A stretch of DNA of 64,000 nucleotides from Capra hircus (taxonomy: Eukaryota > Chordata > Mammalia > Artiodactyla > Bovidae), in the NCBI RefSeq assembly GCF_001704415.2, contig NC_030814.1, forward strand, positions 69,619,121-69,683,120. The letters run 5' to 3'. Positions 12,018-24,545 of the stretch are shown here, in pieces. The notes below the pieces were generated by a model. It was not told where the DNA came from, ran no database searches, and was given only the letters and a program-made list of their open reading frames with translations. How positions within the stretch are numbered: position 1 is the first letter of the stretch; each line of letters begins with the position of its first letter. The position numbers were made by a program, and so were the translations under genes.

Positions 12018-12380
12018 CTACCATTTATTGTTTTCTTTTTTTTTTTTACTTTATAATATTGTATCGGTTTTGCCATATATCAACATGAATCCGCCACAGG
12101 TGACACATATTCCCAATCCTGAACCCCCCTTCCACCTCCCTCCCCATACCATCCCTCTGGGTCAATCCAGTGCACCAGCCCCAAGCATCCTGTATCCTGC
12201 ATCGAACCTAGACTGGCGATTCATTTCTTGTATGATATTATACATGTTTCAATGCCATTCTCCCAAATCATCCCACCCTCTCCCTCTCCCACAGAGTCCA
12301 AAAGACTGTTCTATACATCTGTGTCTCTTGCTGTCTCGTATACAGGGTTATCGTTACCATCTTTCTAAATTCCATTTATT
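12018..12380 (-). mobile_element. L1 3' end (ruminant L1), minus strand
   Basis: This is an inserted L1 3'UTR. It starts with a T-run at 12036-12048 (poly(A) on the minus strand) and runs to about 12371. The likely target-site duplication is ccatttatt at about 12021-12029 and 12368-12376. The body matches the 3'UTR of the larger L1 pieces at 30340-30640 and 39370-39640 in this window. Confidence 0.88.
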
Positions 12381-12429
12381 TTTTAAAAGTTTGATAGAAT
12401 TAATTACTGAGTATGTAATCCTGAAGGCT

Positions 12430-12480
12430 TCTGCTTTGGAAAGTTTATATATATATATATATTTAAATATATATATAAAT
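12430..12480. repeat. TA-rich simple repeat
   Basis: Alternating ta/at tracts occur here, interrupted by short aaa runs. Confidence 0.8.
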
Positions 12481-12697
12481 TTAAACCTATATTTTAATCC
12501 ATGGCTTTACTTTATTTTTTTTTCATGGCTTTACTTTAAATACAAGTATCGTAGATTTCAATTAATTCAAAAAAGAAATCGAAATTGTTGCTAGTTAACA
12601 GCGTACAGTTGCTGGTATAATTTAAGCTATAGGACACCTACAGTCTACTAGCAAACCACACAGTTTTGGGTCATGTGTTTTGCTGTCACTTTAAGTC

Positions 12698-13090
12698 TTT
12701 TTTTTTCTTCCAATTTAATGGAAATATAATTGACGCCCAGCACTGTAGCATAAGTTTAAGGTATAGAGTATAATGACTTGAATTACATATCATGAAATGA
12801 TTATCATTATAAGTTTAGTGAATATTTGTCATCTCATATACAAACAAATATGAGAAATAGAAATTTTTTTCCTTGTGATGAGATTTCTTAGGATTTACTC
12901 TCTTAACAGCTTTCATATATAACACACAGCACTGTAATTCAATCATTTTGTACATTATATCCCAGTACTTAATTATCTTATAACTGGAAGTTTATGCATT
13001 TTGACTACCTTGATTCAGTTCCGTTTCACAGCACTCTCTGCCTCTGGCAATCACAAATCTGATATTCTCTTCTACAGTATTTTTAAATTT
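12698..13090 (-). repeat. Old L1 3'UTR fragment, minus strand
   Basis: This is the reverse complement of the L1M-type 3'UTR. It has a T-run at the left edge, then aatataattgac, then a cttgtgatgaga segment, ggatttactctctta, and cttataactggaag. The same 3'UTR is present in plus orientation at 20500-20755. Confidence 0.8.
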
Positions 13091-13141
13091 ATTTTGAAGT
13101 AGAAATGACCTGCAATTCTATGTTAGTTCCTGTTAGACAAC

Positions 13142-15012
13142 ACAGTTCAGTTCATTTCAGTCCCTCAGTCATGTCCGACTCTTTGCGACCCCATGGACTG
13201 CAGCACATCAGGCTTCCCTGTCTATTAACAACTCTGGGAACCTACTTAAACTCATGTCCCTTGAGTTGGTGATCATCCAGCCATCTCATTCTCAGTCGTC
13301 CTCTTCTCCTCCAGCCTTCAATCTTTCCCAGCATCAGGGTCTTTTCAAATGAGTCAGTTCTTCACATTAGGTGGCCAAAGTATTGGTGTTTCACCTACAG
13401 CATCAGTCTTACCAATGAATATTCAGGACTGATTTCCTTTAGGATGCACTGGTTGGATCTCCTTGCAGTCCAAGGGACTCTCAAGAGTCTTCTCCAACGC
13501 CACAGTTCAAAAGCATCAACTTTTTGGCTCTCAGCTTTCTTTATAGTCCGACTCACACCCATACATGACTACTGGAAAAACTATAGCTTTGCCTAGATGG
13601 ACCTTTATTGACAAAGGTCTCTGCTGTTTAATATGCTGTCTGGGTTGGTCACAGCTTTTCTTCCAAGGAGCAAGCAGTCACCATCTGCAGTGATTTTGGA
13701 GCCCAAAAAACTAAAGTCTGTCCCTGTTTCCACTGTGTCCCCATCTATTTGCCATGAAATGATGGGACCGGATGCCATAATCTTAGTTTTCTGAATGCTG
13801 AGTTTTAAGCCAACTTTTTCACTCTCCTCTTTCACTTTCATCAAGAGGCTTTTTGTTTCTTCTTTGCTTTCTGCCATAAGGGTGGTGTCATCTGAGGTTA
13901 TTGATATTTCTCCCAGTAATCTTGATTCCAGCTTGTGCTTCATCCAGCCCAGCATTTCTCATGATGTACTCTGCATAGAAGTTAAATAAGCAGGGTGACA
14001 ATATACAGCCTTGATGTACTCTTTTCCCAATTTGGAACCAGTTTGTTGTTCCATGTCCAGTTCTATTCAATATTTCTATACATTTCAAAATGATCACCAC
14101 TATAAGTTTTGCTATAATCTGTCACCAAAAAAAAAGGTATTATATAATTATTGACTATATTTCCCACACTGTGCATTTCATACATGTGATTCATTTATTC
14201 TGCAACTGGAAGTTTATAGCTCTTAATCTTGTTTGAGCAACATTGCCTTTCTTTGGGACTGGAATGAAAGCTGAACTTTTCCAGTCCTGTGGCCACTGCT
14301 GAGTTTTCCAAATTTGCTGGCATACTGAGTGCAGCATTTTCATAGCATCATCTTTTAGGATTTGAAATAGCTCAACTGGAATTTCATCACCTCCATTAGT
14401 TTTGTTCATAGTGATGCTTCCTAAGGACAATTTGACTTCACTCTATGGTATGCATGGCTCTAGGTGAAGTGATCACACCATTGCCATTATCTGGGTCATT
14501 AAGAGTTTTTTTGTATAGTTTTCCTGTGTATTCTTGCCACTTCTTCTTAATATTTTCTGCTTCTGTTAGGTCCATACCATTTATGTCCTTTGTTGTGCCC
14601 ATCTTTGCATGAAATATTCCCTTGCTATCTCTAATTTTCTTGAAGAAATCTCTAGTCTTTCCCATCCTGTTTTTTCCCTCTATTTCTTTGCTTTGTTCTC
14701 TTAGGGAGGCTTTCTTATCTCTCCTTGATATTCTTTGGAACTCTGCATTCAGATGGCTATATCTTTCCTTTTCTCCTTTGCCTTTCACTTTTCTTCCTTT
14801 CTCAGCTATTTGTAAGACCCACCTCCGCACCCCCACCCCCGCCTCAGACAACCATTTTGCCTTTTTGCATTTATTTTTCTCGGGGATGGTTTTGATCACA
14901 GCTTCCTGTACAATATGATGAATTTCTGTCATAATTCTTCAGGGACTCTATCAGGTCTAATTCCTTGAATCTACTTGTCATTTCTACAGAATAATCATAA
15001 GGGATTTGAATA
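13142..15012 (-). mobile_element. BovB LINE, minus, interrupted by L1 piece
   Basis: This is a long BovB copy. On the minus strand, 14999 to about 14230 encodes the segment upstream of and into the reverse transcriptase (GGDEIPVELFQILKDDAMKM, FIPVPKKGN). About 14050 to 13142 encodes the later RT part (RVHQGCILSPCLFNFYAEYI) through to the 3' tail. The intervening RT core, roughly 400 bases judged against the copy at 41370-42987, is missing. About 170 bases of L1 3'UTR-like sequence (14056-14222) occupy its place. Frameshifts and stops make it inactive. Confidence 0.88.
14056..14222 (-). repeat. L1 3'UTR filler inside a BovB
   Basis: This segment resembles the L1M 3'UTR in reverse (a ctataatctgtcacc segment, ttattgactatattt, ctgcaactggaag). 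Both its sides are BovB sequence in the same orientation. It covers the same part of the L1 3'UTR as 12795-13010, so it is a separate copy. Confidence 0.65.
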
Positions 15013-17290
15013 ATGAGCATAAAGGGAACATACCACAACATAATAAAAACCATATATGACAAACCATAGCTAACGTCACGCTCAATAGGGAAAAGCTCTA
15101 AGCATTTCCTCTAAGATCTGGAACAAGACAAGTATGTCCACCCTTACCACTTTTATTCCATGTAGTTTTGGAATTCCTAACCATGGCAACAGAGGTGAAA
15201 AATATAAATAAGAGTAATTCACATTGGAAAAGAAGTAATGTTGTCATTGATTGCAGGTGACATGATACTGTACATAGAAAAAACTAAAGATGCTACCAGA
15301 ACACTACTGCAGTTCATCAATGAATTTGGTAAAGTCACAGGGTACAAAATTAATACGTGGAAATCTGTTGCTTTTCTATACACTAACAGTGAAAATTCAG
15401 AAAGAGAAACTAAGGAAGCAATTCTAGTTACTATCACATCAAAAACAATAAGAATGCTAGGGAATAAATGACCTAAGAAAACAAAAGATTTATACTCTTA
15501 AATCTTTAAGATGCTGATGAAAGTAAATGCAGATTAAACAAACAGATGTAAAGATATTCTTGCATTGGAAGAATCAACATTGTGAAAATGATTATTATCC
15601 CAAAGCAGATTCAATGCAGTCCTATTAAATTGCCAATGGCGTTTTTCATGTTAATAGAATAAACTTTTTTAAATTTGTATGGAGACACAAAAGATCCCAA
15701 ATACCAAAGAAATCTTAAGAATAAAGAAATAAAGTTGGAAGACATAGTTTCTGTGATTTCAGGCTATACTATTAAAACAAAGCTACAGTCATCAAAACAG
15801 TATAGTACTGGCAAAAAAATTAAAAAAGACATATTGATCAGTGGAGCTCAATAGGAAGCTCAGAAATAAACCAACACACACCTATGGTCAGTGATAAACA
15901 ACAAAGAAGTCAAGAAAAGACAGTCTCTTTCATAAATGGTGCTGGGAAACCTGGCAACTTCATGTAGAAGAATGAGATTAGAACATTCTCTACACCATAC
16001 ACAAAAACAAACACAAAATGGATTAAAGGCCCAAATAAAATTGCAGATACTGTAAAACTTTTAGATGAAAACAGAGGCAAAACACTCTTTGAAATAAATT
16101 GCTACAAGATCTCTTCAGATCCACATTCTAGAGTAATGAAAATAAAAACAAAAATACATAAATGTGACCTAATTAAAATTAAAAGCTTTTGTACAGCAAA
16201 GTAAACCATAAACAAAACAAAAAGACAATCCATAGAATGGTAAAAAATGTTTGCAAACAAAGTGACAGACAAGGGATTAATCTCAAAAATATACAAATAG
16301 CTCATGAAACTCAATATACTGAAAAATAGTAATAATAACCATAAACAAATAGGTAAAATATCTAAATAGACATTTCTCCAAAGAAGACATACAGGTGACC
16401 AAAAAGCATGTGAAAAGATGCTCAACATTGCTAATTACTAGAAAAATGCATGTCAAGACTACAATGGGCTAACACCTCATAGCTGTCAGAATGGTCATCA
16501 TCATTAATGTCTGCAAACAATAAATGCTGGAAAGGGTGTGGAGAAAAAGAGAACCCTCTCACCTTGTTGGTGGCAATGTAAATTGGTATAGCCACTATGG
16601 AGAATACTATGAATATTCCTTAAAAAAATAAAAATAAAACTACCATATGATCCAGGATTCCAATTCTGGGCATATAGCTGGCAAAAAACATAATTCCAAA
16701 AGATACATGCACCCAATGTTCAGCATTATTATAATAGTCAATGTATAGAAGCAACCTGAGTGTCCACATGGTATACATATCCTATGGAATATTACTCAGC
16801 CATTAAAAAATGAAATAATGTCATTTACAACAACATAATGGATCTGGAGATTAGCATACTAAGTGAAATAAGTCAAACAGAGAGAGACAAATATCATGTG
16901 GTGTCATTTACATGCAGAAGCTAAAAAAAAATGTGATACAAGCAAACTTATTTACAAAACAGAAACAGACTCACAGACTTCAAAAAGAAACTTATGGTTA
17001 CCAAAGGAGAAAGGTGCAAAGGCAGAATAAATTAGGAATAACATGTATACCCTAAAATATATAAAATAGATAATCAGCAAGATTAAGGTATAGCACAGGG
17101 AACTCTACTCAATATTTTATAATAACCTATTATTCAGGAAAAAATTATTATTATTAAGGATTATTCAGGACAATAGTCTGAAAAAATGGATATATGTATA
17201 TGTGGAATTGAATCACTTTGCTGTATGCCTGAAACTAATGCAATCTTGTAAATAAACTATACCCCAGTATAAAATTAAAAGTAAATTTAA
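15013..17290 (+). mobile_element. Old L1, 5'-truncated, ORF2 end to 3'UTR
   Basis: This plus-strand L1 begins in the RT region, abutting the BovB to its left. It passes through the RT/thumb part (GDMILYIEKTKDATRTLL at about 15259), the cysteine-rich C-terminal region (KCWKGCGEKEN-like at about 16525) and the 3'UTR, ending in accccagtataaaattaaaa. It is heavily mutated, with many stops. Confidence 0.88.
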
Positions 17291-17329
17291 AAATGTAAAT
17301 CAATAAATTACTGATAAGTATTAATATGT

Positions 17330-19562
17330 ACATATTGCCATTCTTCTCATTGTTTTTGTAGTTCTTCAAGATTGTTTTTGTAGTTCTTTTGTGTTTCTTT
17401 CTTCTGTCTTTCCCTTCTGTGTGATATGATGACTAACTTATGTTTGGATTTTTTTCTTTGTTGTGTTTTTATCTATTACAAATTTTAGGCTTGTGATTAT
17501 CATGAGGCTTATATATAGCAATATAGAAAATATGTGTGTATATATATATACACATATATGTAACTGTTTTGTTTCTGATATTTAAATGCATTTTAATGAC
17601 CTTGAATTTTTACTTTCTCCCATTATGTTTACTGTTTTTGACATCCTTATTTATATATTTTTCTTTTGTCTGTCCCTTAGCTATTTTTATTATAGATGAT
17701 CTTATTACATTTGTCTTTTAATCTTTCTACTAGTTTTATAAAAGGTTTATACTACCTTTATTGCATACCTGCTTTTTCCCATTAGACTTTTTTCTTTTAT
17801 AGCTTTTTAATTTCTAAATTGTGGCTTTTTCTTTTCCATTTAGTGATGTCTATTTAACATTTATTGTAGAGCTGGTCTCATGGAGCTAAACCTTTTCAAT
17901 TTTACTTGTTTGTGAAATTTTTTATCTCTCTTTCACATCTGAATAAAAGCCTTGCCATATGGATTATTCTTGGCTATAGGGTTTTCACTTTCATCATTTT
18001 CAATATAAAGCATTACTCTCTTTTTGCCTACAGAGCTTCTGCTGAAAAGTCAGCTGATAGTATAATGAGAGCTCACTTGTTCATAACCTGTTGCTTTCCA
18101 CTTGCTGCTTATATGGTTCTATCTGTATCTTTAATTTTTGCCACTTTAGTTATACTTTGTCTTGATGTGGTCCCGTTGGGACTTTCTGTTTTGTATTCTC
18201 CGTGCTTCCTATACCTGGATGTCAGTTTCCTTTCCCAGGTTGGGGAAAGTTTTACCTAATATGGTTTCAATATGTTCTCAGCCCCCTTCTCTCTTTTTTC
18301 TCTTTGTGGGACTCCTTCAGTATTTCTCAATGGTAAAGAAGCTGCCTGCCAATGCAGGAGATGCAAGAGATACAGGTTTGATCTCTGTGTCAGGAAGATT
18401 CCCTAAAGTTGAAAACAGCAAACTGCTCTAGTATTCTTGCCTGGAAAAGTCCATGGACAGAGGAGCCTGGTGGACTACAGTCCATGGGGCTGCAAAGAGT
18501 CAGATACAACTGGATGACTAGAACATGCACGACATATGTCAAACATATCTAATTTTTAAATAAAAGAATTTTTTTTCTGAGATCCTGTATCTTCCTTGCT
18601 ATCATTATTCTGACTTTTCTTCCTGAGAGGCTGCCTATCTCCACTTCACTTAATTGTTTTTCTGGGGCTTCATCTTGCTCTTTCATGGGGTACATATTCC
18701 TCTACTGCTTCACTTTGTTGAATCTGTGATTATGGTTTTCTTTCTGCAGGTTGCAAGGTTGTAGTTCTTGCTTCTGATGTCTGCCCTCTAATGTATGAGA
18801 CTAAGAGGATTTCTCAAGCTTTCTGAGGGGAAGGACTAGTGGTGGGTAGAGCTGGGTATTGTCCCTCTGGTGGTCAGGCTTGCACTCAGTAAAACTTTAA
18901 TCTGTTTGTCTGGTGATTGATGGGGCTGTGTTCCCAACCTCTTTGTTGTTTGGCCTGAGGTGACCAAGCACTGGAGCCTACAGACTGTTTAGTGGGGCTA
19001 GTGGCTATTTCTTGAAGGGCTGACTCCAATGAGTACTTTGCAGAACTGATCCTTCCAGTGTCTTCATCCCTGAATTGAGCCACAACCACCCTGAACTCTG
19101 CAGAAGACCTTTCAATATTACCAAGCAGATCTTGCCTAGTCTCTGATGGGTTCACTATTTTTCCCCCTCTGGGTCCTAGCGTGCACAAGACTTTGTGTGT
19201 GCCCTCCAAGAGTGGAGCTTCTGTTTTCTCCAGTGTTGTGGAAGTCCTGCAATCAGACCCCAGTGGTCTTCAAAGCCAGATTCTCTGGGGACTCTTCCTC
19301 CCATTCCCTGACCTCTAGCTGTGAAGTTTGGCATGGGGCTCAGAATGCTCCTGTGGAATAACTTCTGTGGTATAATTATTTTTCAGTTTGTGGGTCACTT
19401 ACCTGCTGGGTATGGGATTTGATTTTATTATGACCACACCCCTTCTACTGATTCATTCTGGCTTCTCTTTGTCTTTGGATGTGGGGTATCTTTTTTTGAC
19501 AGGTTTTTTCATGGTTGTTCAGCAGTTGTGAATTCCTTTCACATGAATTTCATTTCATCACT
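17330..19562 (-). mobile_element. Old L1/HAL1-type 5' half, minus strand
   Basis: This is the reverse complement of an ancient L1 ORF1 and its flanks. The segment gctgaaaagtcagctgatag (18039-18058) is the antisense of a conserved ORF1 stretch, and cttgatgtgg/ctttctgttt follow in the expected order. It is interrupted by a Bov-tA SINE at 18310-18537. The 18538-19562 part is assigned by continuity and is less certain. Confidence 0.65.
18310..18537 (+). mobile_element. Bov-tA SINE, plus strand
   Basis: This is a tRNA-like head with an internal loss, followed by the BovA body (attcttgcctggaaaagtcc, ggctgcaaagagtcagatac). It is inserted into the older L1. Confidence 0.85.
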
Positions 19563-19702
19563 GCACAGATTCTCTAGTTGTGGCACACAAATTTAGTTGC
19601 TGTTCAGTGTGTGGGATCTAAGTTCCTCAACCAGGGATGAAACCCATATTCCCTGCATTGCAAGGTGGATTCTTAGCCAGTGGACCACCAGGGAAGTCTC
19701 TG
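19563..19702 (-). mobile_element. CHR-2-type SINE, truncated, minus
   Basis: This is the tRNA-like head in reverse (ggaccaccagggaagtc at the right end) with part of the body (tagttgtggcacacaa). Confidence 0.75.
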
Positions 19703-19806
19703 AGATTTATTTTTAAATGCTTAAATACCTAAGATACATTGATGAACAGATAATGATTACTAGGCAGAGTTTTCCACAGAGACAGACCAATACAAAAAAT
19801 GCATCT

Positions 19807-19858
19807 ATATTTATATCTATCTACCTATCTATCATCTATCTATCTACCTATCTATCCA
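19807..19858. repeat. TATC tetranucleotide microsatellite
   Basis: About twelve TATC/TACC units occur here with interruptions. The tract is likely length-polymorphic. Confidence 0.9.
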
Positions 19859-20122
19859 TAGAGAGACAGAGAAAGAATTTTCTCACACAAAAGTAATGAT
19901 TGATAAGCCTGAAATTTCTAAGTGAGTCTGACAGCTTAAAATTTAGGTAAGAATTGAAGCTGCATCTTGAGTCTGAATTCTGTAGGACAGGAGTCTGGAA
20001 ATTTAGGCCAGACTTCTATGTTGCAGTCTTAGAAAGAAATCTTTCTTTCTTGATTTGTATCAGTCTTTTTTAATTAAGGCTTTTAGTTGATTGGATGAGG
20101 CCCACACAACATTATAAAAGGT

Positions 20123-20320
20123 TAAGTGAAGTGAGTGAAAGTCACTCAGTCGTGTCCGACTCTTTGCAACCCCATGGACTGTCCATGGAATTCTCCAGGC
20201 CAGCATACTGGAGTGGATAGCCTTTCCCTTCTCCAGGGTATCTTCCCAACCAAGGGATCAAACCCAGGTCTCCTGCATTGCAGGCAGATTCTTTACCAGC
20301 CGAGCCACAAGGGAAGCCCA
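20123..20320 (-). mobile_element. Bov-tA SINE, minus strand
   Basis: This is a minus-strand SINE from cactcagtcgtgtccgactc to cgagccacaagggaagccc. It splits an older interspersed repeat whose parts lie at about 19900-20118 and 20321-20440 (gattggatgaggcccaca on the left, aacaacatctagatggttgc on the right). I recognise that older repeat but cannot name its family. Confidence 0.85.
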
Positions 20321-20494
20321 TGAAGGGTTATATACTTTACTAAAAATTTACACACTTAAATGATAATCACACCTAAAAAAATTATCACAACAACATCTAG
20401 ATGGTTGCTTGAGCAGCCTAGACAAGTTGTGGTCCACCCTTTGCTTGTGTGGCATCCATACACATCTTCTTAAACAGTACTAAATCTGCAAATA

Positions 20495-20760
20495 AAAAAA
20501 TAACAGGGTGGAATGGGTAAAAGTGCTGAAAACGTACAAAATTCAAGTTAAAAGACAAATAGATATGGGGACGTAATAACAGCATGGTGACTATAGTTAA
20601 CAATACTGTATTGTATCTTTAGAAATTGCTAAGAGAGTAAATCTTAACAGTTCTTACCATGAGAAAACAATGTGTATTTATGAGTGATGATGTATGTTAA
20701 CTATATATACATCTAATACAATGTTATACCTCAATTTAAATAAATAAATAAGAAGGTGTC
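20495..20760 (+). repeat. L1 3'UTR, plus strand
   Basis: This is an old L1 3'UTR: gactatagttaacaatactg, gctaagagagtaaatcttaa, and a final ttatacctcaatttaaataa tail. Confidence 0.8.
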
Positions 20761-20799
20761 AAGACTTTCTGGACTAGAAAAACAATATTCAGCTATAAG

Positions 20800-21625
20800 C
20801 TAAGCTATTTAAAAGAGGCATCTAACATATAAGGACATGGAAAAGTTGAGAGGAAAAAGGATTTAAAAAGATAATTGAATCATGCAAATAATAACTAAAA
20901 CAAAACTGATATGGCTTTATTAACATTAGAAAAAATAAAGCTTAAGTAAAGAGGATATATAAGAGGATAACAAGGAGAGGTGCTGATTCTAAGCTTTGCG
21001 TGAAGTTAATAACATCTTTCAAAATATATAACTAAATATGGTATAGAATGAAAGGAAACTGACAAATTTACCACCATAGTAGGATATTTTCAACACATTT
21101 TTTCTCAATAATTATCACATTTAAAGGGAAAAAAATGAAGATAGACTATTTAAACCACATGCTCAACTGGTTATATCTAATCGGTATATACACAATGGAA
21201 CCAAAGTTACATTATTTTTTTAGCTCACTATGATATAATTTCAAAACTTTTCCACTTACTGTATCATGAAACAAATTTTGACAAACTTCAGAGAACTAGT
21301 ATTATACAGACATCCTTCTCCAACAGCAATAATTAGAAAGTATTAACAAAAAGAAAAAAGAAAAAAACTGATACTAGAAATTGAGAATGTGTTTTAAATA
21401 ACTTATGATCCAAAATAAATTGTAATGAAAACAGAAAATATTAAAAAGTGAACAGTTGTTGAAATGTGTCTTCAGATATGTAGAATACAGCTTAAACAGT
21501 ACTTTAAAATTTATGATCTTAAATGTTTACTTTATAGAAGAAAGGATGAAATATAATTTGTGAATGACACAAATTCAGAAATTAGTTTAAAGAAAAGAGA
21601 AAGAGCAAAATTACACCTTTCCTTA
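20800..21625 (+). repeat. Decayed L1 ORF2 (endonuclease region)
   Basis: The base pattern fits an old L1 ORF2 endonuclease domain with frames destroyed (gctcactatgatataatttc, catgaaacaaattttgacaa). Assignment is by pattern only. Confidence 0.5.
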
Positions 21626-21639
21626 TCTTTTTCTAAAAT

Positions 21640-21995
21640 TTCATTTATTTGTCTACTTTTGGCTGTGCTGGGTCTTTGTTGCTGCATGGGCTTTTCTTTA
21701 GCTGTGCTGAGCAGAGCTGCTCTCTAGATGTGGTATGCAGGTTTCTCATTGCAGATTCCTCTTGTTGAGGAGCACAGGCTCTAGGGTGTGGACTTTAGTA
21801 GTTGTGGCATGTGAGCTCAGGAGTTGTGGCTCCTGGGCCCTAGAGCACAGGATCAATAGTTGTGGCACACAGGCTTAGTTCCTCCACACAGTTTAAGCAG
21901 CTCCACAGTCTGTGGGATCTTCCTAGACCAGGTTGAACCCATGTCTCCTGCATTGGCAGGTGGATTCTTTACCACTGAGGCACCAGGGAAGCCCC
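21640..21995 (-). mobile_element. CHR-2-type SINE, near full length, minus
   Basis: This is a reverse-orientation CHR-2-like element with repeated ttgtggc / gtagttgtgg units. Its tRNA-like head (accactgaggcaccagggaagcc) is at the right edge and an A/T-rich tail is at the left. Confidence 0.8.
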
Positions 21996-22116
21996 TCTGC
22001 TTATCTTTTGTATACCCAAAGGTATACTAATCTTCTCCCCCAAAAAGAATGCAAAGTCCTTGGATGAGATTCACTCTTCTGTTTGATATTCTATAACTTA
22101 AATACTATGATGTAAA

Positions 22117-22330
22117 GTTAAAATGTATATGTATATATGTGTATGTATGTACATATATATAAGGAAAGTCAATACATTTTATGTTTCATGATAAGAAAAT
22201 GAGAGGAAAGATTTAAAGACATTTGCTTAATATAAATGTACATGTATATGTAATATGTAAAATGTATATATACTATACATTTACAGGTTTATATATATAT
22301 ATGTGTGTGTGTGAATATATATGATATAAT
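22117..22330. repeat. TA/TG-rich simple repeat tract
   Basis: This is an interrupted alternating purine-pyrimidine sequence, including tatatatgtgtgtgtgtg at about 22295-22314. Confidence 0.75.
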
Positions 22331-22620
22331 TCATAAACACAAACACATGCATAGCAACATAAAAGAAATACTCATAACAATTACAATCTTCATTTCTATA
22401 ATTAGTCACATGGTTGTAGCTGGATAATTATCATCTTTCATCACACATTACATATTTCCTGTGCCCTCAGCAAGTACCTCAGATAGTTGTGGGTTTTTTA
22501 CCTTGTGGGGTGATCCAAGCCATTCCTGAAGTGTCAGGGACATTAGTAGTCCTACCTGAATTAGGTTGTTGTAATTTTCCATTGACCTTAGTCATATAAC
22601 ATGGTAGCATTAAGAGAACC

Positions 22621-24545
22621 TTAAGGGATATCCCCAATTCCAGACATACTCTTCCTTATCTCTGTTGTAGATGACCAGTCCGATTTATTTCCCTTTGGTT
22701 GTTCATACCAATTACCCCAACCAGGACAGTAATTTCCTTTTGTCTGTTGATCATGTGGTATGAGCCCAAAATGGCTAGGTGGCAGTCTTAACTTCTGGTT
22801 CATTATTGTTTCTCCTGGTCTTCATACTTCTCCTTTTGGAAGTAAGATCTCTAGGCAAGCAGAGCATAAGTTTCTGAGAACTAAAAGCAAAAATTTGCCT
22901 AATGTGTCACTAGAAGTAATAGTGAGTGGTGCCCCTCCCGTGTTCACCCTTCGATTGCTGGTCCTGTGAAACAGCACCACATAGTGGCCACTAATTTAGA
23001 GTGTACACAGCCAAGGAGAACCTGGCCTCAACTAAGCAACATATTGCCAAAGAACTGGTGCTATAATTGAGTCTTCAAAATACCACCCCCCTGTTCTATC
23101 AAGCCCTCTGCTTCAGGAGAACATGGTAAGATCAATGATTTTCATAATCATGGGCCCATTGCCATGCTTCTTTCTCTGTGTAGTAAGTTCATTGATCAGA
23201 AGCAATGCTCTTGTAGAAGAGTAACATAACAGTAGATGAGGCATTCCACTGTTGGTACTACTACTGGTGCTTTTGGCAGAAGCATTGCATTCAAAGGGTG
23301 AAAACCTCATCTTGAAAAAGTGCCTATCTCCTCAAAAACAAAAATAATGTCCTTCCTTAATGGGAGTGATACAAAACACCCTGATGTTGGGAAAGACTGA
23401 AGGCAAAAAGAGAATGGTGTGGTGTGGCAGAGGATGAGATGGTCAGATAGCATCATCGAATCAATTGAACATGAATTTGAGCAAACTCAAATAGTGAGAG
23501 TTTATAAATAGCAGAAGATAGTGAATGGCAGAGGAGCCTGGCATGCTGAAGTCCATGGGGTCATAAAGAGTCTGCCAGGACTTAGCTACTGAATAACAAC
23601 AGCCAGGTACCTGTCTGATCACCACAGGAATAGTGTTACATCAGGGATTCAGTGCTGGACTCCCCTGCTGACACTTGGCCCATCAGCAGTGACCATAACA
23701 AGGTAGTCCTTGGTGAGTGATGTTGCTGAGCCCAAACATAAAGCTTATCCCTGCCACTATGACCAGTTTGTTCATAAGCCCACTGAGCAATGATAGGTCT
23801 GGGGAAACAGGCTGACAGGTTATCCCATCCATCTGATTATTAAAATCTTTCTCTGCTAAGGTCACACTTTGGTGAGCATTCTCATAGGACACAAATATCT
23901 TCATAATTTTTAACATGTTAAGAGAAGTCTAACCACATATCTTTTCTCCAGACCTCTTTACCAATTTTCCAATCATGTTCCTTCCAAATATCTGACTATT
24001 CACTAAGCCTTTGGCCATAGCAAATGAATCTGTACACAGTTGCACATCTGGTCATTTTTTTGCCAAGAAAAGTGAATTACCAAGTGCACTTCTTGAAGTT
24101 CTGCCCAGAGAGAATTTCCCTTCAGTACTGTTCTTCAGGGATGTTCCAGAAAGGAACAGTAGAGCAAGAGCTTTTCATTTTGGGTGTAATACCTGTGTAG
24201 GTGCAAAACCATCTGTAAACCAGATGAGTCTTTCTTCCTGTCAGCTGATTGTGGAAAACTCCTCATGGAGCAATAGGTACAGGTTGGGAAAAAGAAAGTG
24301 CTATAGCAGGAATGGGAACCAGGGGCATTTGGGCCACTTCTTCATGTAACCTATTTGTGCCTTCAGGGCCTGCTCGGCCCAAAGTTATATAAACCATTTC
24401 CAGTGGTATATGTGATGGAATGTTATCATGTGTGCCCAATTCTATGGCTTGGTCAAATGACACAGTTGATGATGGGCAAATCATATTGCAAGGCAACTTG
24501 GTGACCATGATTAAACCTTTAGTCTCAGAGCTATTTCTCAAAAAG
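22621..24545 (-). pseudogene. Endogenous retrovirus pol remnant
   Basis: Broken minus-strand frames fall in an order that fits the 3' half of a retroviral pol. They are 24541-24263 (RT/RNase H-like region), 23916-23683 (RNase H to integrase N-terminal region), 23310-23113 (integrase core region; the FECNASAKST stretch fits) and 22803-22621 (a post-integrase segment containing LRLPPSHFG). They are separated by stops and frameshifts, and a BovB tail is inserted at 23383-23605. No gag, env or paired LTRs were recognised. Identification rests on remembered family patterns. It is an old non-functional copy. Confidence 0.6.
23383..23605 (+). repeat. BovB LINE 3' end inside the ERV remnant
   Basis: This is a diverged plus-strand BovB tail (gatgttgggaaagactgaag through ggggtcataaagagtc to an aacaacagcc end). 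It interrupts the retroviral fragments. Confidence 0.8.

Noticed and set aside
12028..12594. 188-codon plus-strand frame
   Set aside because: It is antisense to an L1 3'UTR and runs into a TA simple repeat.
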